A stretch of 64,000 bases of DNA from the NCBI RefSeq assembly GCF_018403745.1, contig NZ_BOVP01000008.1:1-64000 (forward strand). The letters are read 5' to 3'. Origin of the DNA: Lactococcus formosensis. GTDB taxonomy: Bacteria; Bacillota; Bacilli; Lactobacillales; Streptococcaceae. Both the position numbers and the translations under genes were made by a program. Shown here one piece after another: positions 36,140 to 44,859 of the stretch; positions within the stretch are counted from its first letter, which is position 1, and every line of letters begins with the position of its first letter. The notes beneath the pieces were generated by a model. The model had not been told where the DNA came from, did no database searches, and saw only the letters and a list, made by a program, of their open reading frames with translations.

Positions 36140-36170
36140 AAAAAAAAACGCCATGAGGCGTTTTTTTAAT
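36137..36170. terminator. Bidirectional lysP/dnaX terminator
   Basis: A long A run, ACGCC-ATGA-GGCGT and a T run form a symmetric hairpin between converging genes. Confidence 0.8.
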
Positions 36171-37830
36171 CGTTTATTACTTTCACTTTTTCTCCAAAAA
36201 ATTCTTTTGCTTTACTTACAAGAACTTCTTTTTCTTCAGATTCTGGCTCAGATTCGGTATCTTTTGTAACATGTTGTCCTCCTTTTTTGAGGCTTAAAAC
36301 ATACTCTTGACGTAAAGCTTGCCAATCTTGCTCTGCTAAAGCAATAATCTCTGGAGAAAATCCCAATATTGATGACATTAAATTACCAAAAGTTAATTGT
36401 AAGTTTTCATTTTCTGTAACGCGCTTTGCTAAATTACCATGAGGAAAAGTAACCACCACAAAATTACTTGAGGCAGCGACAGGTGCTGTATTATTGATTA
36501 TGGCGCGATCTGAAGGCTTGGTAAAGCTGGAAACTATCTCCGGCCATGCACCAAAAACTGCTTGACGAGCTTCGTTGGTCGCTTCCTTTAGAGCTTTAAA
36601 AACTAAATCTTGGTTTACAGTATACTTTTCGGTCACTGCTTTCGTTTTTACTTGTTGCTTGATTTGAACTTCTTGACTGACGGTAGATACTACAGTCTGA
36701 CTTCCTGTTTCTGCCAGCTTAGCTTTTAGCGCTGCAACTTCTGCTTTTAATGCCTGAAGTTCATCATTTAAACTTTCTGGAACTTCTTTAGCTTCAGCAG
36801 AAGGATAAGCCCCTGTATCTACAAGACGCATCGTCATCACATCTGCAGCAATTTTGCTCTGTGTTGTCTCTTTAATAATTTTCAAGGACTCAATTGCAAT
36901 ATTAATCCATTGGTAAAGACGTGGACGTGGGATTTCATTGTTTTCCTTTAAAAGTAAATCGCGGAAATAAGTCAAGAGATCTTCCGTGAAGCGCAACATA
37001 TTTTTTCCTTCAAGAAAGATTTTCTCTAAGGCATCAAGTGCTGTTGGACCATCTGAAGCTGCCAATGCTGAAACATAAGAGATCAACGCTTCATTAGCAA
37101 TAGAACCTGTCACCAAGAGAGCATCTTTCTCCGCAAGCTGGCCATCAGAAAAGCTTAAGGCTTGATCCAATAAACTCAGCGCATCACGCATTCCCCCCTC
37201 AGCCGATTTTGCAATAACATCAAGTGCCGCATCTTCAAACTCAATCTTCTCGTCAGCTAAAACTTCTGCTAAATGCTGACGAATATCATGCGTTGTAATG
37301 GCTTTAAAAGCGAACCTCTGTACACGACTGATAATCGTTGCGGGAATTTTTTGAAGCTCGGTTGTTGCTAAAACAAAGACAACATTATCAGTAGGTTCTT
37401 CCAAGGTTTTCAATAAAGCGTTGAATGCTCCCGTTGAAAGCATATGAACCTCATCGATAATATAAACCTTATAAGTTGCGCGACTAGCTGCATAGGTTGA
37501 TTTATCTCGAATCTCACGAATTTCGTCAACTCCGTTATTTGAAGCAGCATCAAGTTCAATCACATCTTCAAGGCTACCTTGGGTGATAGCCTGACAAATA
37601 TCACAAGTGTTGCAGGGCTCACCCTCTTTCTGATTAGGACAGTTAATTGCTTTGGCAAAAATTTTTGCCGCGGAAGTTTTTCCTGTCCCACGTGGACCAC
37701 TAAAAAGATAAGCGTGGGAAATCTGCCCATTAACAATAGCATTCTTTAAGGTTGTAGCCACCACTTCCTGGCCAACCATCTCATCAAATCTTTGACTACG
37801 GTATTTTCTATATAAAGCTTGGTAAGCCAT
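36166..37830 (-). CDS. dnaX: DNA polymerase III subunit gamma/tau
   Basis: The 554-aa clamp-loader ATPase has Walker A SGPRGTGKTSAAK (about residue 45), a zinc site (CPNQKEGEPCNTCDIC), Walker B IIDEVHML and the SRV-containing sensor region TIISRVQRF. The C-terminal third is the tau region binding the polymerase. It is the third gene of msrC-phosphotransferase-like-dnaX. I saw no slippery frameshift heptamer that would clearly generate a separate gamma form. Confidence 0.97.
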   Translation of the reverse strand: MAYQALYRKYRSQRFDEMVGQEVVATTLKNAIVNGQISHAYLFSGPRGTGKTSAAKIFAKAINCPNQKEGEPCNTCDICQAITQGSLEDVIELDAASNNGVDEIREIRDKSTYAASRATYKVYIIDEVHMLSTGAFNALLKTLEEPTDNVVFVLATTELQKIPATIISRVQRFAFKAITTHDIRQHLAEVLADEKIEFEDAALDVIAKSAEGGMRDALSLLDQALSFSDGQLAEKDALLVTGSIANEALISYVSALAASDGPTALDALEKIFLEGKNMLRFTEDLLTYFRDLLLKENNEIPRPRLYQWINIAIESLKIIKETTQSKIAADVMTMRLVDTGAYPSAEAKEVPESLNDELQALKAEVAALKAKLAETGSQTVVSTVSQEVQIKQQVKTKAVTEKYTVNQDLVFKALKEATNEARQAVFGAWPEIVSSFTKPSDRAIINNTAPVAASSNFVVVTFPHGNLAKRVTENENLQLTFGNLMSSILGFSPEIIALAEQDWQALRQEYVLSLKKGGQHVTKDTESEPESEEKEVLVSKAKEFFGEKVKVIND

Positions 37831-37842
37831 TTTTCATTCCTT

Positions 37843-38463
37843 CTAATAAAGGTCTGGCTCTGCGCCAAGACCGAGCTCTTCATTGATTCGGAAAAGAACA
37901 TCACGTGCCAGTATGGACTGATCAATATCGGTAGCATTATAATTTTTCATTGCCTTATAAAGAGCCCATACGCGAGCACGGATGACTGTTGCCTTATCAG
38001 CTTCAGCGGCAGAGAAAAATATCTTTCTTTGCTTCTCATCAAATATTTCCCATGCGATAGTCAAATCACAAGCAGGATCACCAACTAAGGAAGAGACTGT
38101 CTCAGCCACTCCCGAAAATTTATCAGACATTGTCCACACGGTGTCCAAGTTCAAACTTCCATGTAAAACAACTGCAGGCTTTGTCCATGGATTTTTTGAA
38201 GCTTTATCCCAGTATAAGCGCAGCCCTTCTATAGGTGCAATTCTTTTCATTTGATCCAACAGTGTCAAAAATTCAGCTTCAATGATCGGCAACATTAAGG
38301 GTGGTTCTTCCGCTCCCGTTGCTTCTAATTGGTGCAACTGATACACAAAATTCCCCAAGTCTTGAGCAAATGCTTTAGGCTGAGCCAAAGCATTAAAACC
38401 TACAGGTATTGCCTCACGAGTAGCAAATTTATCTGCTATAAAGTTATTTACTGTTTCTTTCAT
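37843..38463 (-). CDS. Degenerate APH-type phosphotransferase-like protein
   Basis: The 206-aa protein resembles only the C-lobe of aminoglycoside/choline-kinase-like phosphotransferases: an LGNFVYQLHQLEA helix, an LRLYWDKAS region, VVLHGSLNLDTVW at the place of the Brenner motif HGDLHxxN, and GDPACDLTIAW near the metal-binding DxD region. The N-lobe that binds ATP is missing, and the catalytic Asp of HGD is Ser. It is therefore probably not an active kinase. It lies between msrC and dnaX, 12 nt from each. Confidence 0.7.
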   Translation of the reverse strand: MKETVNNFIADKFATREAIPVGFNALAQPKAFAQDLGNFVYQLHQLEATGAEEPPLMLPIIEAEFLTLLDQMKRIAPIEGLRLYWDKASKNPWTKPAVVLHGSLNLDTVWTMSDKFSGVAETVSSLVGDPACDLTIAWEIFDEKQRKIFFSAAEADKATVIRARVWALYKAMKNYNATDIDQSILARDVLFRINEELGLGAEPDLY

Positions 38464-38475
38464 TGTTTACCTCAC

Positions 38476-38955
38476 TCAAAAAAATTTCCAATCCGTCATG
38501 TCTGATAAAATCTGGCAGAATTCTTCGAGATATTTTTGATCGACATCATCATAAAAGGAAGTTTCTGAAGCATCCAAATCTAAAACTCCTTTTAATTCAC
38601 CGTCTTTAATAATCGGTACTACAATTTCTGACAGTGCTCGGCTGTCACAAGAAATATAGTTTTTATGTTCTTTAACATTGTCAACAATCAATGTTTGGCG
38701 TTTTTCTGCGGCTTCTCCACATACGCCTGCGCCTAATTTTATTTCGACACAAGAAACACCGCCTTGAAAAGGGCCCAAAATAAGTTGTTCGCCATTGTAC
38801 AAATAAAATCCTACAAAGACTTGATTAGGTAAGAAGTCATTGAGAAGGGCTGATGCGTTGGAGAGATTTGACAATGTATAGTTTTGTGCTGAAAGTAAAC
38901 CTTTCAGTTGTAGATTAAGGAGTTCATATCCTTCAATTTTTTCGCTTTTATTCAT
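38476..38955 (-). CDS. msrC: Free methionine-(R)-sulfoxide reductase (GAF domain)
   Basis: The 159-aa GAF protein has the three cysteines of fRMsr: GGVSCVEI, GAGVCGEAA and YISCDSRA, followed by SEIVVPIIKDGELKGVLDLD. The family reduces free Met-R-sulfoxide. The -10 TATAAT ends 6 nt before the ATG without TGn, so the transcript is probably leaderless. It heads the unit that ends with dnaX; in other lactococci a GAF gene also precedes dnaX. Confidence 0.9.
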   Translation of the reverse strand: MNKSEKIEGYELLNLQLKGLLSAQNYTLSNLSNASALLNDFLPNQVFVGFYLYNGEQLILGPFQGGVSCVEIKLGAGVCGEAAEKRQTLIVDNVKEHKNYISCDSRALSEIVVPIIKDGELKGVLDLDASETSFYDDVDQKYLEEFCQILSDMTDWKFF

Positions 38956-38961
38956 CTTATA

Positions 38962-38967
38962 ATTATA
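38962..38967 (-). promoter_or_regulatory. -10 of msrC-dnaX unit (leaderless)
   Basis: TATAAT on the minus strand ends 6 nt before the msrC ATG; no TGn extension. Confidence 0.55.
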
Positions 38968-39069
38968 AACTTAACCCGCAATAGAGTCAATACATGGGGT
39001 TAAATTCTCTTTTATTTTCTTTTTGAAATCTCTTTTCCTTTGATTTTCTCTAACTTTTTTATCTAAACA

Positions 39070-39098
39070 TTGTCCTCTATAGGCTTTTGTGTCATAAT
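39070..39098 (+). promoter_or_regulatory. Chorismate mutase promoter (leaderless)
   Basis: TTGTCC (39070-39075), a 17-bp spacer and TGT-CATAAT (-10 at 39093-39098) end 6 nt before the ATG at 39105. Confidence 0.65.
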
Positions 39099-39104
39099 AA
39101 AAAT

Positions 39105-39374
39105 ATGACTTTAGAAAAAATTCGTAAAGAAATTGACGCACTCGATGATCACATGATTGACCTATTAATAAGACGCATGACCTTAGTTGAAGAGGTCATC
39201 ATCGCTAAGGCAGAAGAAAATAGAGATGTCTATGACTCTGGCCGAGAAGCATTTATCCTCGAAAAGATAAAAAAAAGGACCGAGGATCCACAATATACGT
39301 CCGCTGTCCAAGCTATCTATAAAGAAATCATGAAACATTCCCGAGAATATCAAGAAAAAAATCGCATTAAATAG
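39105..39374 (+). CDS. Chorismate mutase, AroQ class
   Basis: The 89-aa all-helical protein is a single AroQ domain (IRKEIDALDDHMIDLLIRRMTLVEEVIIAKAE, then REAFILEKIKKR), turning chorismate into prephenate for Phe/Tyr synthesis. The Arg and Lys of the active site are present. An upstream in-frame TTG at 39087 lies in the promoter, so I use the ATG. No aromatic pathway gene is adjacent. Its stop codon is inside a terminator shared with the converging gene. Confidence 0.88.
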   Translation: MTLEKIRKEIDALDDHMIDLLIRRMTLVEEVIIAKAEENRDVYDSGREAFILEKIKKRTEDPQYTSAVQAIYKEIMKHSREYQEKNRIK

Positions 39375-39382
39375 CGATTTTT
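39357..39382. terminator. Bidirectional terminator overlapping two stop codons
   Basis: AAAAATCGC (39357-39365) pairs perfectly with GCGATTTTT (39374-39382) and contains the ends of both converging genes. Confidence 0.8.
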
Positions 39383-39798
39383 CCTTTCATACTTGAACGC
39401 AAGGCCATATATTCTAATTGTGGCAAATCCAAGAGAATAACTTTGCTGCTTTTGATTAAATCCGAGGAAAGCAGTGCATTCAAAAAACCTTTAATTTCTG
39501 TCGTTCCTAATTCAAGACACTCTACAAAAATGATATGTTGAGGGGCTTTCATTTGGGCAAGCAACGCCTTAAAATCTTCTTGTTGTAGTGCTGATTCTGG
39601 GTCTTGGCGATTAACGACAGTCAAATCTTCCTTCGCAGACAAATATTTGGAAGCAAAGTCCTCAAACAATACACCATCAGAAGCTGATTCCTGCGGTCCA
39701 GATACTGCATAGGCTCCTCTCTCCAACATCGCAAGTTTGGCAACCTGTCCATAGTCTATTTTATCTATAATATTTTTTAAATCTTCTTTTATATCCAT
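39367..39798 (-). CDS. Hypothetical protein
   Basis: I do not recognise this 143-aa soluble protein. It has an N-terminal helix (MDIKEDLKNIIDKIDYGQVAKLAMLERGAYAV is the region, split by charged residues), a central acidic part and a Rossmann-like end with the hydrophobic strands IIFVECLELG and SKVILLDLP. No cysteines form a metal site. TAAACT ends 6 nt before the ATG, so it may be leaderless. It converges on the chorismate mutase gene. Confidence 0.6.
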   Translation of the reverse strand: MDIKEDLKNIIDKIDYGQVAKLAMLERGAYAVSGPQESASDGVLFEDFASKYLSAKEDLTVVNRQDPESALQQEDFKALLAQMKAPQHIIFVECLELGTTEIKGFLNALLSSDLIKSSKVILLDLPQLEYMALRSSMKGKIAI

Positions 39799-39804
39799 AT
39801 CTCT

Positions 39805-39810
39805 AGTTTA
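39805..39810 (-). promoter_or_regulatory. Candidate -10 of hypothetical gene (leaderless)
   Basis: TAAACT on the minus strand ends 6 nt before the ATG; a weaker match than the others. Confidence 0.4.
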
Positions 39811-39830
39811 GTCTTTTTAGTATAAAAATT

Positions 39831-39856
39831 CAAAAAAAGCATCTCAAGGATGCTTC
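39831..39856 (-). terminator. glnA terminator
   Basis: AAGCATC (39837-39843) pairs with GATGCTT (39849-39855), with a seven-base U run on the minus strand. Confidence 0.75.
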
Positions 39857-39862
39857 TCGCTT

Positions 39863-41203
39863 TTAATAAAGTTCTAAATAGTTATCGATTTCCCATTGAC
39901 TGACAAATTGTGCATAACTCGCCCATTCGATTTTCTTAGCTTCAACAAAGTTAACCAAAACATGTTCACCCAAAGCAGCTGTCACTACTTCATCTTCACG
40001 TAATGCTTTCACAGCATTGTGCAAAGTCGAAGGCAAGTCTGTAATACCATGCGCTTTACGCTCACTTTCGGTCATTACATAAATATTCGCTTCAACAGCT
40101 TCTGGCGCGGCAATTTTATTTTCAATCCCATCAAGCCCTGATGCAAGGAGAACAGCCATTGTCAAGTAAGGATTGGCTGACGGATCCACTGAGCGAAGTT
40201 CCACGCGTGTAGACATTCCACGAGATGCTGGTACGCGAATCAGCGGTGAGCGGTTACGTCCGGCCCAGGCAATGTAAACAGGAGCTTCATATCCAGGTAC
40301 CAAACGCTTGTAACTGTTGACTGTTGGATTAGTAATAGCTGTGTAGTTATAAGCATGTTGGAGCAAGCCACCAATAAAGTAGTTGGCAGCTTCCGAAAGT
40401 CCCATGTCACCCGCTTCATCGTAGAAGGCATTTCGGCCATCTTCTGTAAAGAGCGACATATTACAGTGCATACCAGAACCATTGATACCAAACTTAGGTT
40501 TAGCCATAAAGGTTGCGTGTAAACCATGTTTACGTGCGATTGTTTTCACTACAAGTTTAAAGATTTGAATATTATCGCAAGCTTTCAATGCATCTGTATA
40601 CTTGAAGTCAATCTCATGTTGCCCAACGGCTACTTCATGGTGACTTGCTTCTACTTCAAAACCAAGATCGGTAAGGACATTAACGATTTCGCGACGTGTA
40701 TTCCCCGCCAAATCAGTTGGTGCAAGATCAAAATATCCACCTTTATCGTTTACTTCCAAGGTTGGTTCTTGATTTTCATCAAGCTTGAAGAGGAAAAACT
40801 CAGGCTCTGGACCAAGATTGAATTTTTTGAAGCCTAATTTTTCCATATTTTTCAGATTACGTTTTAATACGCCACGTGGATCTCCTGGGAAAGGTTGACC
40901 TTCTGCCGTATACACGTCACAGATTACGCCAGCTACTTTTCCGTATTCGTCTCCCCAAGGGAAGATAATCCATGTGTCCCAATCGGGATAGAGATACATA
41001 TCTGATTCATTGATACGGACAAAACCTTCAATTGAACTGCCATCAAACATCATCTTGTTGTCAAAAAGTTTGTCTAACTGTTCATCAGTTGCTGGAACTT
41101 CTACGTTTTTAAGCGTTCCTAAAATGTCGGTAAACATCAGGCGTAAGAACTTGATATTTTTTTCTTTGACATCACGACGGATGTTTGCTGCTGTGATTCC
41201 CAT
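39863..41203 (-). CDS. glnA: Glutamine synthetase type I
   Basis: The 446-aa enzyme makes glutamine from glutamate, ammonia and ATP. It has the family motifs [19 protein letters not shown] near the start, EPEFFLF and [13 protein letters not shown] metal ligands, [11 protein letters not shown] and [12 protein letters not shown]. Length fits the GSI-alpha type of Gram-positive bacteria, which is feedback inhibited and not adenylylated. A GGAGC site precedes the ATG. The gene follows glnR, and a GlnR box overlaps the glnR stop upstream of it. Confidence 0.97.
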   Translation of the reverse strand: MGITAANIRRDVKEKNIKFLRLMFTDILGTLKNVEVPATDEQLDKLFDNKMMFDGSSIEGFVRINESDMYLYPDWDTWIIFPWGDEYGKVAGVICDVYTAEGQPFPGDPRGVLKRNLKNMEKLGFKKFNLGPEPEFFLFKLDENQEPTLEVNDKGGYFDLAPTDLAGNTRREIVNVLTDLGFEVEASHHEVAVGQHEIDFKYTDALKACDNIQIFKLVVKTIARKHGLHATFMAKPKFGINGSGMHCNMSLFTEDGRNAFYDEAGDMGLSEAANYFIGGLLQHAYNYTAITNPTVNSYKRLVPGYEAPVYIAWAGRNRSPLIRVPASRGMSTRVELRSVDPSANPYLTMAVLLASGLDGIENKIAAPEAVEANIYVMTESERKAHGITDLPSTLHNAVKALREDEVVTAALGEHVLVNFVEAKKIEWASYAQFVSQWEIDNYLELY

Positions 41204-41247
41204 AATACGGCTCCTTTTAAGAATAAACGATGCTTCAATATCTTATA

Positions 41248-41264
41248 TGTAAGTTTTTCTTACA
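41248..41264. promoter_or_regulatory. Second GlnR box, between glnR and glnA
   Basis: TGTAA-N7-TTACA matches TGTNA-N7-TNACA exactly and lies in a perfect 8-bp palindrome (41246-41266) overlapping the glnR stop codon. It could bind GlnR or act as an RNA hairpin. Confidence 0.6.
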
Positions 41265-41625
41265 TACGCGGCTGATTAAAATGAGTTAATGTTGGATGTC
41301 CGAAACGTCCTTGCTGGGCAAATTCACGTTCTAAGGCAAGGTGTACTTCACTAATAGAGAGATTTTTCATTGCTTTCTTCTTCCTTTGAGCATAGATACG
41401 CTTAATGTCAGCTATATTATTACCCTCTGAAAGTAAATCAGCAATATCAAAAACAATCTCAATATCGTTAAGAGAATACATCCGGCGATTACCTTCATTA
41501 CGTTCTGGAAAAAGTAATCCTTGTTCCTCATAATAGCGAATTTGTCTTGCACTCAATCCTGTTAGTTTCATAACAGTACCAATAGGTAGCACTGCTAGGG
41601 AGTGTCTCAATTCACGTTCTTTCAC
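41260..41625 (-). CDS. glnR: MerR-family nitrogen regulator GlnR
   Basis: The 121-aa protein has a MerR-type HTH (LPIGTVMKLTGLSARQIRYYEEQGLLFPERNEGNRRMYSL) and a short C-terminal tail that in other species contacts feedback-inhibited glutamine synthetase. GlnR represses glnRA and ammonium genes when nitrogen is rich. The order glnR-glnA and the operator upstream fit the known circuit. Confidence 0.95.
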   Translation of the reverse strand: MKERELRHSLAVLPIGTVMKLTGLSARQIRYYEEQGLLFPERNEGNRRMYSLNDIEIVFDIADLLSEGNNIADIKRIYAQRKKKAMKNLSISEVHLALEREFAQQGRFGHPTLTHFNQPRM

Positions 41626-41658
41626 CCGTCATCTCCTCAACTTCAACTCTATGGCCAT

Positions 41659-41687
41659 ATTATAAACCTAGTTTCATTTCTTGTCAA
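41659..41687 (-). promoter_or_regulatory. glnRA promoter
   Basis: TTGACA (41682-41687) and TATAAT (41659-41664) have a 17-bp spacer on the minus strand; this is a full consensus. Confidence 0.8.
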
Positions 41688-41694
41688 AGGTTTA

Positions 41695-41711
41695 TGTCAC
41701 ATTATATAACA
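41695..41711. promoter_or_regulatory. GlnR operator upstream of glnR
   Basis: TGTCA-CATTATA-TAACA is a perfect TGTNA-N7-TNACA box just upstream of the glnRA -35. Confidence 0.8.
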
Positions 41712-42146
41712 TTAATTGCTGTTATTTTCTAAAATTTTTAAACAGCCTTCTTTTACCAAGCGGTAAGTTTCTTCGAAATCCCCCGTATACCAAGGGTCAG
41801 GAACTGATTTATTCAAGAGCATTTTTATTTTATTTTTTTGATCTGCAGGAGCCATTTTTTCTAAATTTTCTTTATTTGATGCATCCATTGCAATAATTTT
41901 ATCAAAATATTGAAAATCCTCTTGTGAAATCTGTTGACTTCCTTTAGCCGAATCAAATGCAATGCCATGTGCAGTTAAAAGAGAGCGTGTCCCTGGATGG
42001 ATTGGATTGCCATGTTCCCAACTCGATGTGGCTCTACTTTCCACTTCGAAACTTTTCCCCTCTTTTTCAGCTAAATCCTTCATGACAAACTCAGCCATGG
42101 GGCTCCGACAAATATTACCTAAGCAGACGAATACTATTTTTTCCAT
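41712..42146 (-). CDS. Low-molecular-weight protein-tyrosine phosphatase
   Basis: The 144-aa enzyme has the P-loop VCLGNICRSPMAE at the N-terminus (Cys-x5-Arg) and the C-terminal general acid loop VPDPWYTGDFEE. Such phosphatases act on tyrosine kinases of capsule control or on arginine-phosphate; the target is unknown. TGCTATAAT ends 6 nt before the ATG, so the mRNA should be leaderless. The gene ends 1 nt before the GlnR operator of the next unit. Confidence 0.9.
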   Translation of the reverse strand: MEKIVFVCLGNICRSPMAEFVMKDLAEKEGKSFEVESRATSSWEHGNPIHPGTRSLLTAHGIAFDSAKGSQQISQEDFQYFDKIIAMDASNKENLEKMAPADQKNKIKMLLNKSVPDPWYTGDFEETYRLVKEGCLKILENNSN

Positions 42147-42152
42147 ATCTTC

Positions 42153-42161
42153 ATTATAGCA
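42153..42161 (-). promoter_or_regulatory. Extended -10 of phosphatase gene (leaderless)
   Basis: TGC-TATAAT on the minus strand ends 6 nt before the ATG. Confidence 0.7.
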
Positions 42162-42223
42162 TAGCTATGAGCATAAAAATTACTATATAAGGTAAATTTA
42201 TTTGAACATGGCCTGAAAGAAAA

Positions 42224-42256
42224 ATAAAAAATACTCCATATAGAGTATTTTTATTT
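42224..42256 (-). terminator. ruvB terminator
   Basis: AAAATACTC and GAGTATTTT arms around a 6-nt loop, with A/T flanks, just after the ruvB stop. Confidence 0.7.
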
Positions 42257-43249
42257 TTCTTGATAAGGATAACCTAGATGTTCATAGGCTTTAGGCGTCG
42301 CTTTACGCCCTTGTTTCGTTCTAATGATAAAGCCCTTTTGAATCAGATAAGGTTCATACATATCTTCAACAGTCTCTTGGTCTTCTGCTATATTAACAGC
42401 TAATGTCCCTAAACCTACAGGTCCTCCATTATACATTTCAATCATTGTACGTAGAATTTTTTGGTCAATATAGTCAAGACCCGCATTGTCAACATCCAAA
42501 ATCTGAAGTGCTTTATCTGTGATTTCTTTATCCACACGACCATCACCCATAATTTGCGCAAAATCTCGAACACGCTTCAGTAAGCGATTGGCGATACGCG
42601 GTGTACCTCGGCTCCGTAATGCAATCTCAAGTGCACCTTGGTCCACAATCTCTACTTCAAATATATCTGCTGTACGCTTAACAATTTCCTCCAAGTCCCG
42701 CTCAGTATAATATTCCATGTGGGCTGAAATTCCAAATCTCGCACGTAGTGGATTTGAAAGCATTCCAGCACGTGTTGTTGCGCCCACTAAAGTAAAGGGC
42801 GGCAAGTCCAAGTGCACCGAGCGACTACCATCGCCAGACCCCAGCATGATATCGATATAGAAGTCCTCCATAGCTGAATAAAGAACCTCTTCTACTTGCA
42901 TAGGCATGCGATGGATTTCATCAATGAAAAGAACATCTCCTGGCTCAAGTTCATTCAAGATAGCAACCAAATCTCCCGGCTTTTCAATTGCTGGACCAGA
43001 CGTTTGTTTGATGTTTACCCCTAGCTCATTCGAAATAACAAAGGCCATGGTTGTTTTCCCCAAACCAGGAGGACCAAAAAGAAGCACGTGATCCAGCACT
43101 TCTTCACGTAGCCTTGCTGCTTTGATAAATATTTCAAGTTGTTCTTTAACCTTGTCTTGACCGATGTATTGATTGAAAAATTGAGGTCGTAAAGACTTTT
43201 CAACCATCATTTCATCTTCAAGTGGTGTTGCAGATAAGTTTTCGTTCAT
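42251..43249 (-). CDS. ruvB: Holliday junction helicase subunit RuvB
   Basis: The 332-aa AAA+ motor has [18 protein letters not shown] (Walker A), LFIDEIHRM (Walker B), the [17 protein letters not shown] sensor region and the C-terminal winged helix ending [14 protein letters not shown]. It drives branch migration with RuvA. ruvA lies directly upstream, but a strong terminator and a leaderless extended -10 separate them, so ruvB has its own promoter. Confidence 0.97.
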   Translation of the reverse strand: MNENLSATPLEDEMMVEKSLRPQFFNQYIGQDKVKEQLEIFIKAARLREEVLDHVLLFGPPGLGKTTMAFVISNELGVNIKQTSGPAIEKPGDLVAILNELEPGDVLFIDEIHRMPMQVEEVLYSAMEDFYIDIMLGSGDGSRSVHLDLPPFTLVGATTRAGMLSNPLRARFGISAHMEYYTERDLEEIVKRTADIFEVEIVDQGALEIALRSRGTPRIANRLLKRVRDFAQIMGDGRVDKEITDKALQILDVDNAGLDYIDQKILRTMIEMYNGGPVGLGTLAVNIAEDQETVEDMYEPYLIQKGFIIRTKQGRKATPKAYEHLGYPYQEK

Positions 43250-43256
43250 TATCTTT

Positions 43257-43265
43257 ATTATAACA
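43257..43265 (-). promoter_or_regulatory. Extended -10 of ruvB (leaderless)
   Basis: TGT-TATAAT on the minus strand ends 7 nt before the ruvB ATG and directly abuts the ruvA terminator U run. Confidence 0.65.
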
Positions 43266-43288
43266 AAAATCCGTAGCGTACGGATTTT
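43265..43288 (-). terminator. ruvA terminator
   Basis: AAAATCCGTA (43266-43275) pairs with TACGGATTTT (43279-43288) with a 3-nt loop, and U residues follow on the minus strand. Confidence 0.75.
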
Positions 43289-43877
43289 ATTTCATCATTA
43301 ATTTGAGGGCAGCTTTGATATACTCTTCACTTGTCAATCCAGTTTCAACTTCAAGTTTCTTCTGAATTTTCTTAAGTTCAGTTGCTTTATAGCCTAGGGC
43401 TTGCAAAGCTTCAATCGCTTCAATAAGGGCTAGATTTTCATTTTTAGCAGTGGTTTTGACCATTTCAGCTGAAGCTGTAGCATCAAACTTACCAGCTAGA
43501 TCCAGAACCATCTGCATCGCTGTTTTTTTGCCGACACCTGGGAATTTTGTCAAGTACTTGATATCACTATTGTCAATCGCATGCACAAGACCCACGTTAT
43601 CATCGGCAGCAATGATTGCTAAGGCAGATTTTGGCCCAATGCCTGATACGCTAATCAAACGTAAAAACAAAGCTTTCTCTGCATCATCCATAAAGCCGTA
43701 TAAGCTATGTGCATCTTCCCGAATAACTTGATGCACATATATTGTAATCCCTTGATTCATCATATGAGACCAAGCATAGGGGTTTGCCACATTGATGAGA
43801 TAACCAATATTTGCGACATCAACAACGATATACGTTGGCGTAATTTTAACTAGCTTGCCTTGAAAGTATTCGTACAT
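43287..43877 (-). CDS. ruvA: Holliday junction branch migration protein RuvA
   Basis: The 196-aa protein has an OB-fold start ([26 protein letters not shown] split across strands), helix-hairpin-helix motifs [14 protein letters not shown] and [13 protein letters not shown], and a C-terminal RuvB-binding domain. It recognises the four-way junction. Its first base coincides with the last base of the upstream glycosyltransferase gene, so it is the distal gene of mutL-glycosyltransferase-ruvA. Confidence 0.96.
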   Translation of the reverse strand: MYEYFQGKLVKITPTYIVVDVANIGYLINVANPYAWSHMMNQGITIYVHQVIREDAHSLYGFMDDAEKALFLRLISVSGIGPKSALAIIAADDNVGLVHAIDNSDIKYLTKFPGVGKKTAMQMVLDLAGKFDATASAEMVKTTAKNENLALIEAIEALQALGYKATELKKIQKKLEVETGLTSEEYIKAALKLMMK

Positions 43878-44839
43878 TATTCCTCATCGCCTTCTGTGTT
43901 AATAAAGTCTTGGATAATAAAGCGTGGACGTGCTTTAACTTCAAGGAAAATTTTACCGATATACTCACCAATAATCCCGAGAGCTAAAAGCTGAATCCCA
44001 CCTAGCCCAATAATGGCAACCATAATTGAAGCCCATCCAGTTGTTGGGAAACCTCCGATGAAATGACGTACTACAACATAAATCCCAGCTACAAAAGCAA
44101 GAAGGAACATTATCAATCCAGTCCAAAAAATAAAACGCATCGGTGTTGCTGAAGTGGAAGTGATACCATCAATCGCAAAACTCACCATCTTTTTGAGGGG
44201 ATACTTGCTTTCCCCTGCAAAGCGTTCCCCACGTTTATAGTAAACATTGGTTGATTTATATCCCACAAGAGGGACCATTCCACGTAAAAAGAGATTTACT
44301 TCCTCATACTCAGCCAAACCATTTAAGGCGCGACTGCTCATCAGGCGAAAGTCTGCCGAATTGGGCACAGATTCACTGCCTAATTTCTTCATCAAACCAT
44401 AAAAAGCCATTGCTGTACGACGTTTAAAGGCCGTATCAGTATCACGATTATCACGTACACCATAAACTACTTCGTAGCCCTTTTCATACTCCTCAAGCAT
44501 CGCATCAATAGCATTGATATCATCCTGCAAGTCTGCATCCATCGAAATAACAGCATCTGCTAAGTCTTTAACTTGCATCAAACCTGCCAAAAGTGCATTT
44601 TGGTGACCTCTGTTACGTGAGAGATTGATACCACTAAACATAGGATTAGCCGCATGTTTTTCTTGAATTTTTTCCCAAGTGCTGTCTCGCGAACCATCAT
44701 TAACATAAACTACACGGCTTTTTTCATCAATCTTGCCAGCTTTTTTCAAAGCTGCATATTTCTCTTCAAGGCGGCGAGATGTTTCATCAAGTACCAATTC
44801 TTCGTTGTAACAAGGGACTACCATGTATAAAGTTGTCAT
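43877..44839 (-). CDS. GtrB-like family 2 glycosyltransferase
   Basis: The 320-aa protein starts [14 protein letters not shown], has an N-terminal GT2 domain with MDADLQDD (DxD-like metal site) and two C-terminal membrane helices ([21 protein letters not shown] and an [19 protein letters not shown] segment). It resembles undecaprenyl-phosphate glucosyltransferases that prime side-chain addition to wall polysaccharides. The frame is open 13 codons upstream into mutL. Its place between mutL and ruvA is unexpected for its function. Confidence 0.88.
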   Translation of the reverse strand: MTTLYMVVPCYNEELVLDETSRRLEEKYAALKKAGKIDEKSRVVYVNDGSRDSTWEKIQEKHAANPMFSGINLSRNRGHQNALLAGLMQVKDLADAVISMDADLQDDINAIDAMLEEYEKGYEVVYGVRDNRDTDTAFKRRTAMAFYGLMKKLGSESVPNSADFRLMSSRALNGLAEYEEVNLFLRGMVPLVGYKSTNVYYKRGERFAGESKYPLKKMVSFAIDGITSTSATPMRFIFWTGLIMFLLAFVAGIYVVVRHFIGGFPTTGWASIMVAIIGLGGIQLLALGIIGEYIGKIFLEVKARPRFIIQDFINTEGDEE

Positions 44840-44859
44840 TTTTCTTCTTTTCCTATTTT

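Noticed and set aside
36166..37830. Programmed frameshift producing a short gamma form of dnaX
   Set aside because: I found no clear A-rich slippery heptamer followed by a stem at a suitable place.
41681..41896. 71-codon plus-strand frame across the glnR promoter
   Set aside because: It overlaps the phosphatase gene antisense and the GlnR operator, and has no ribosome-binding site.
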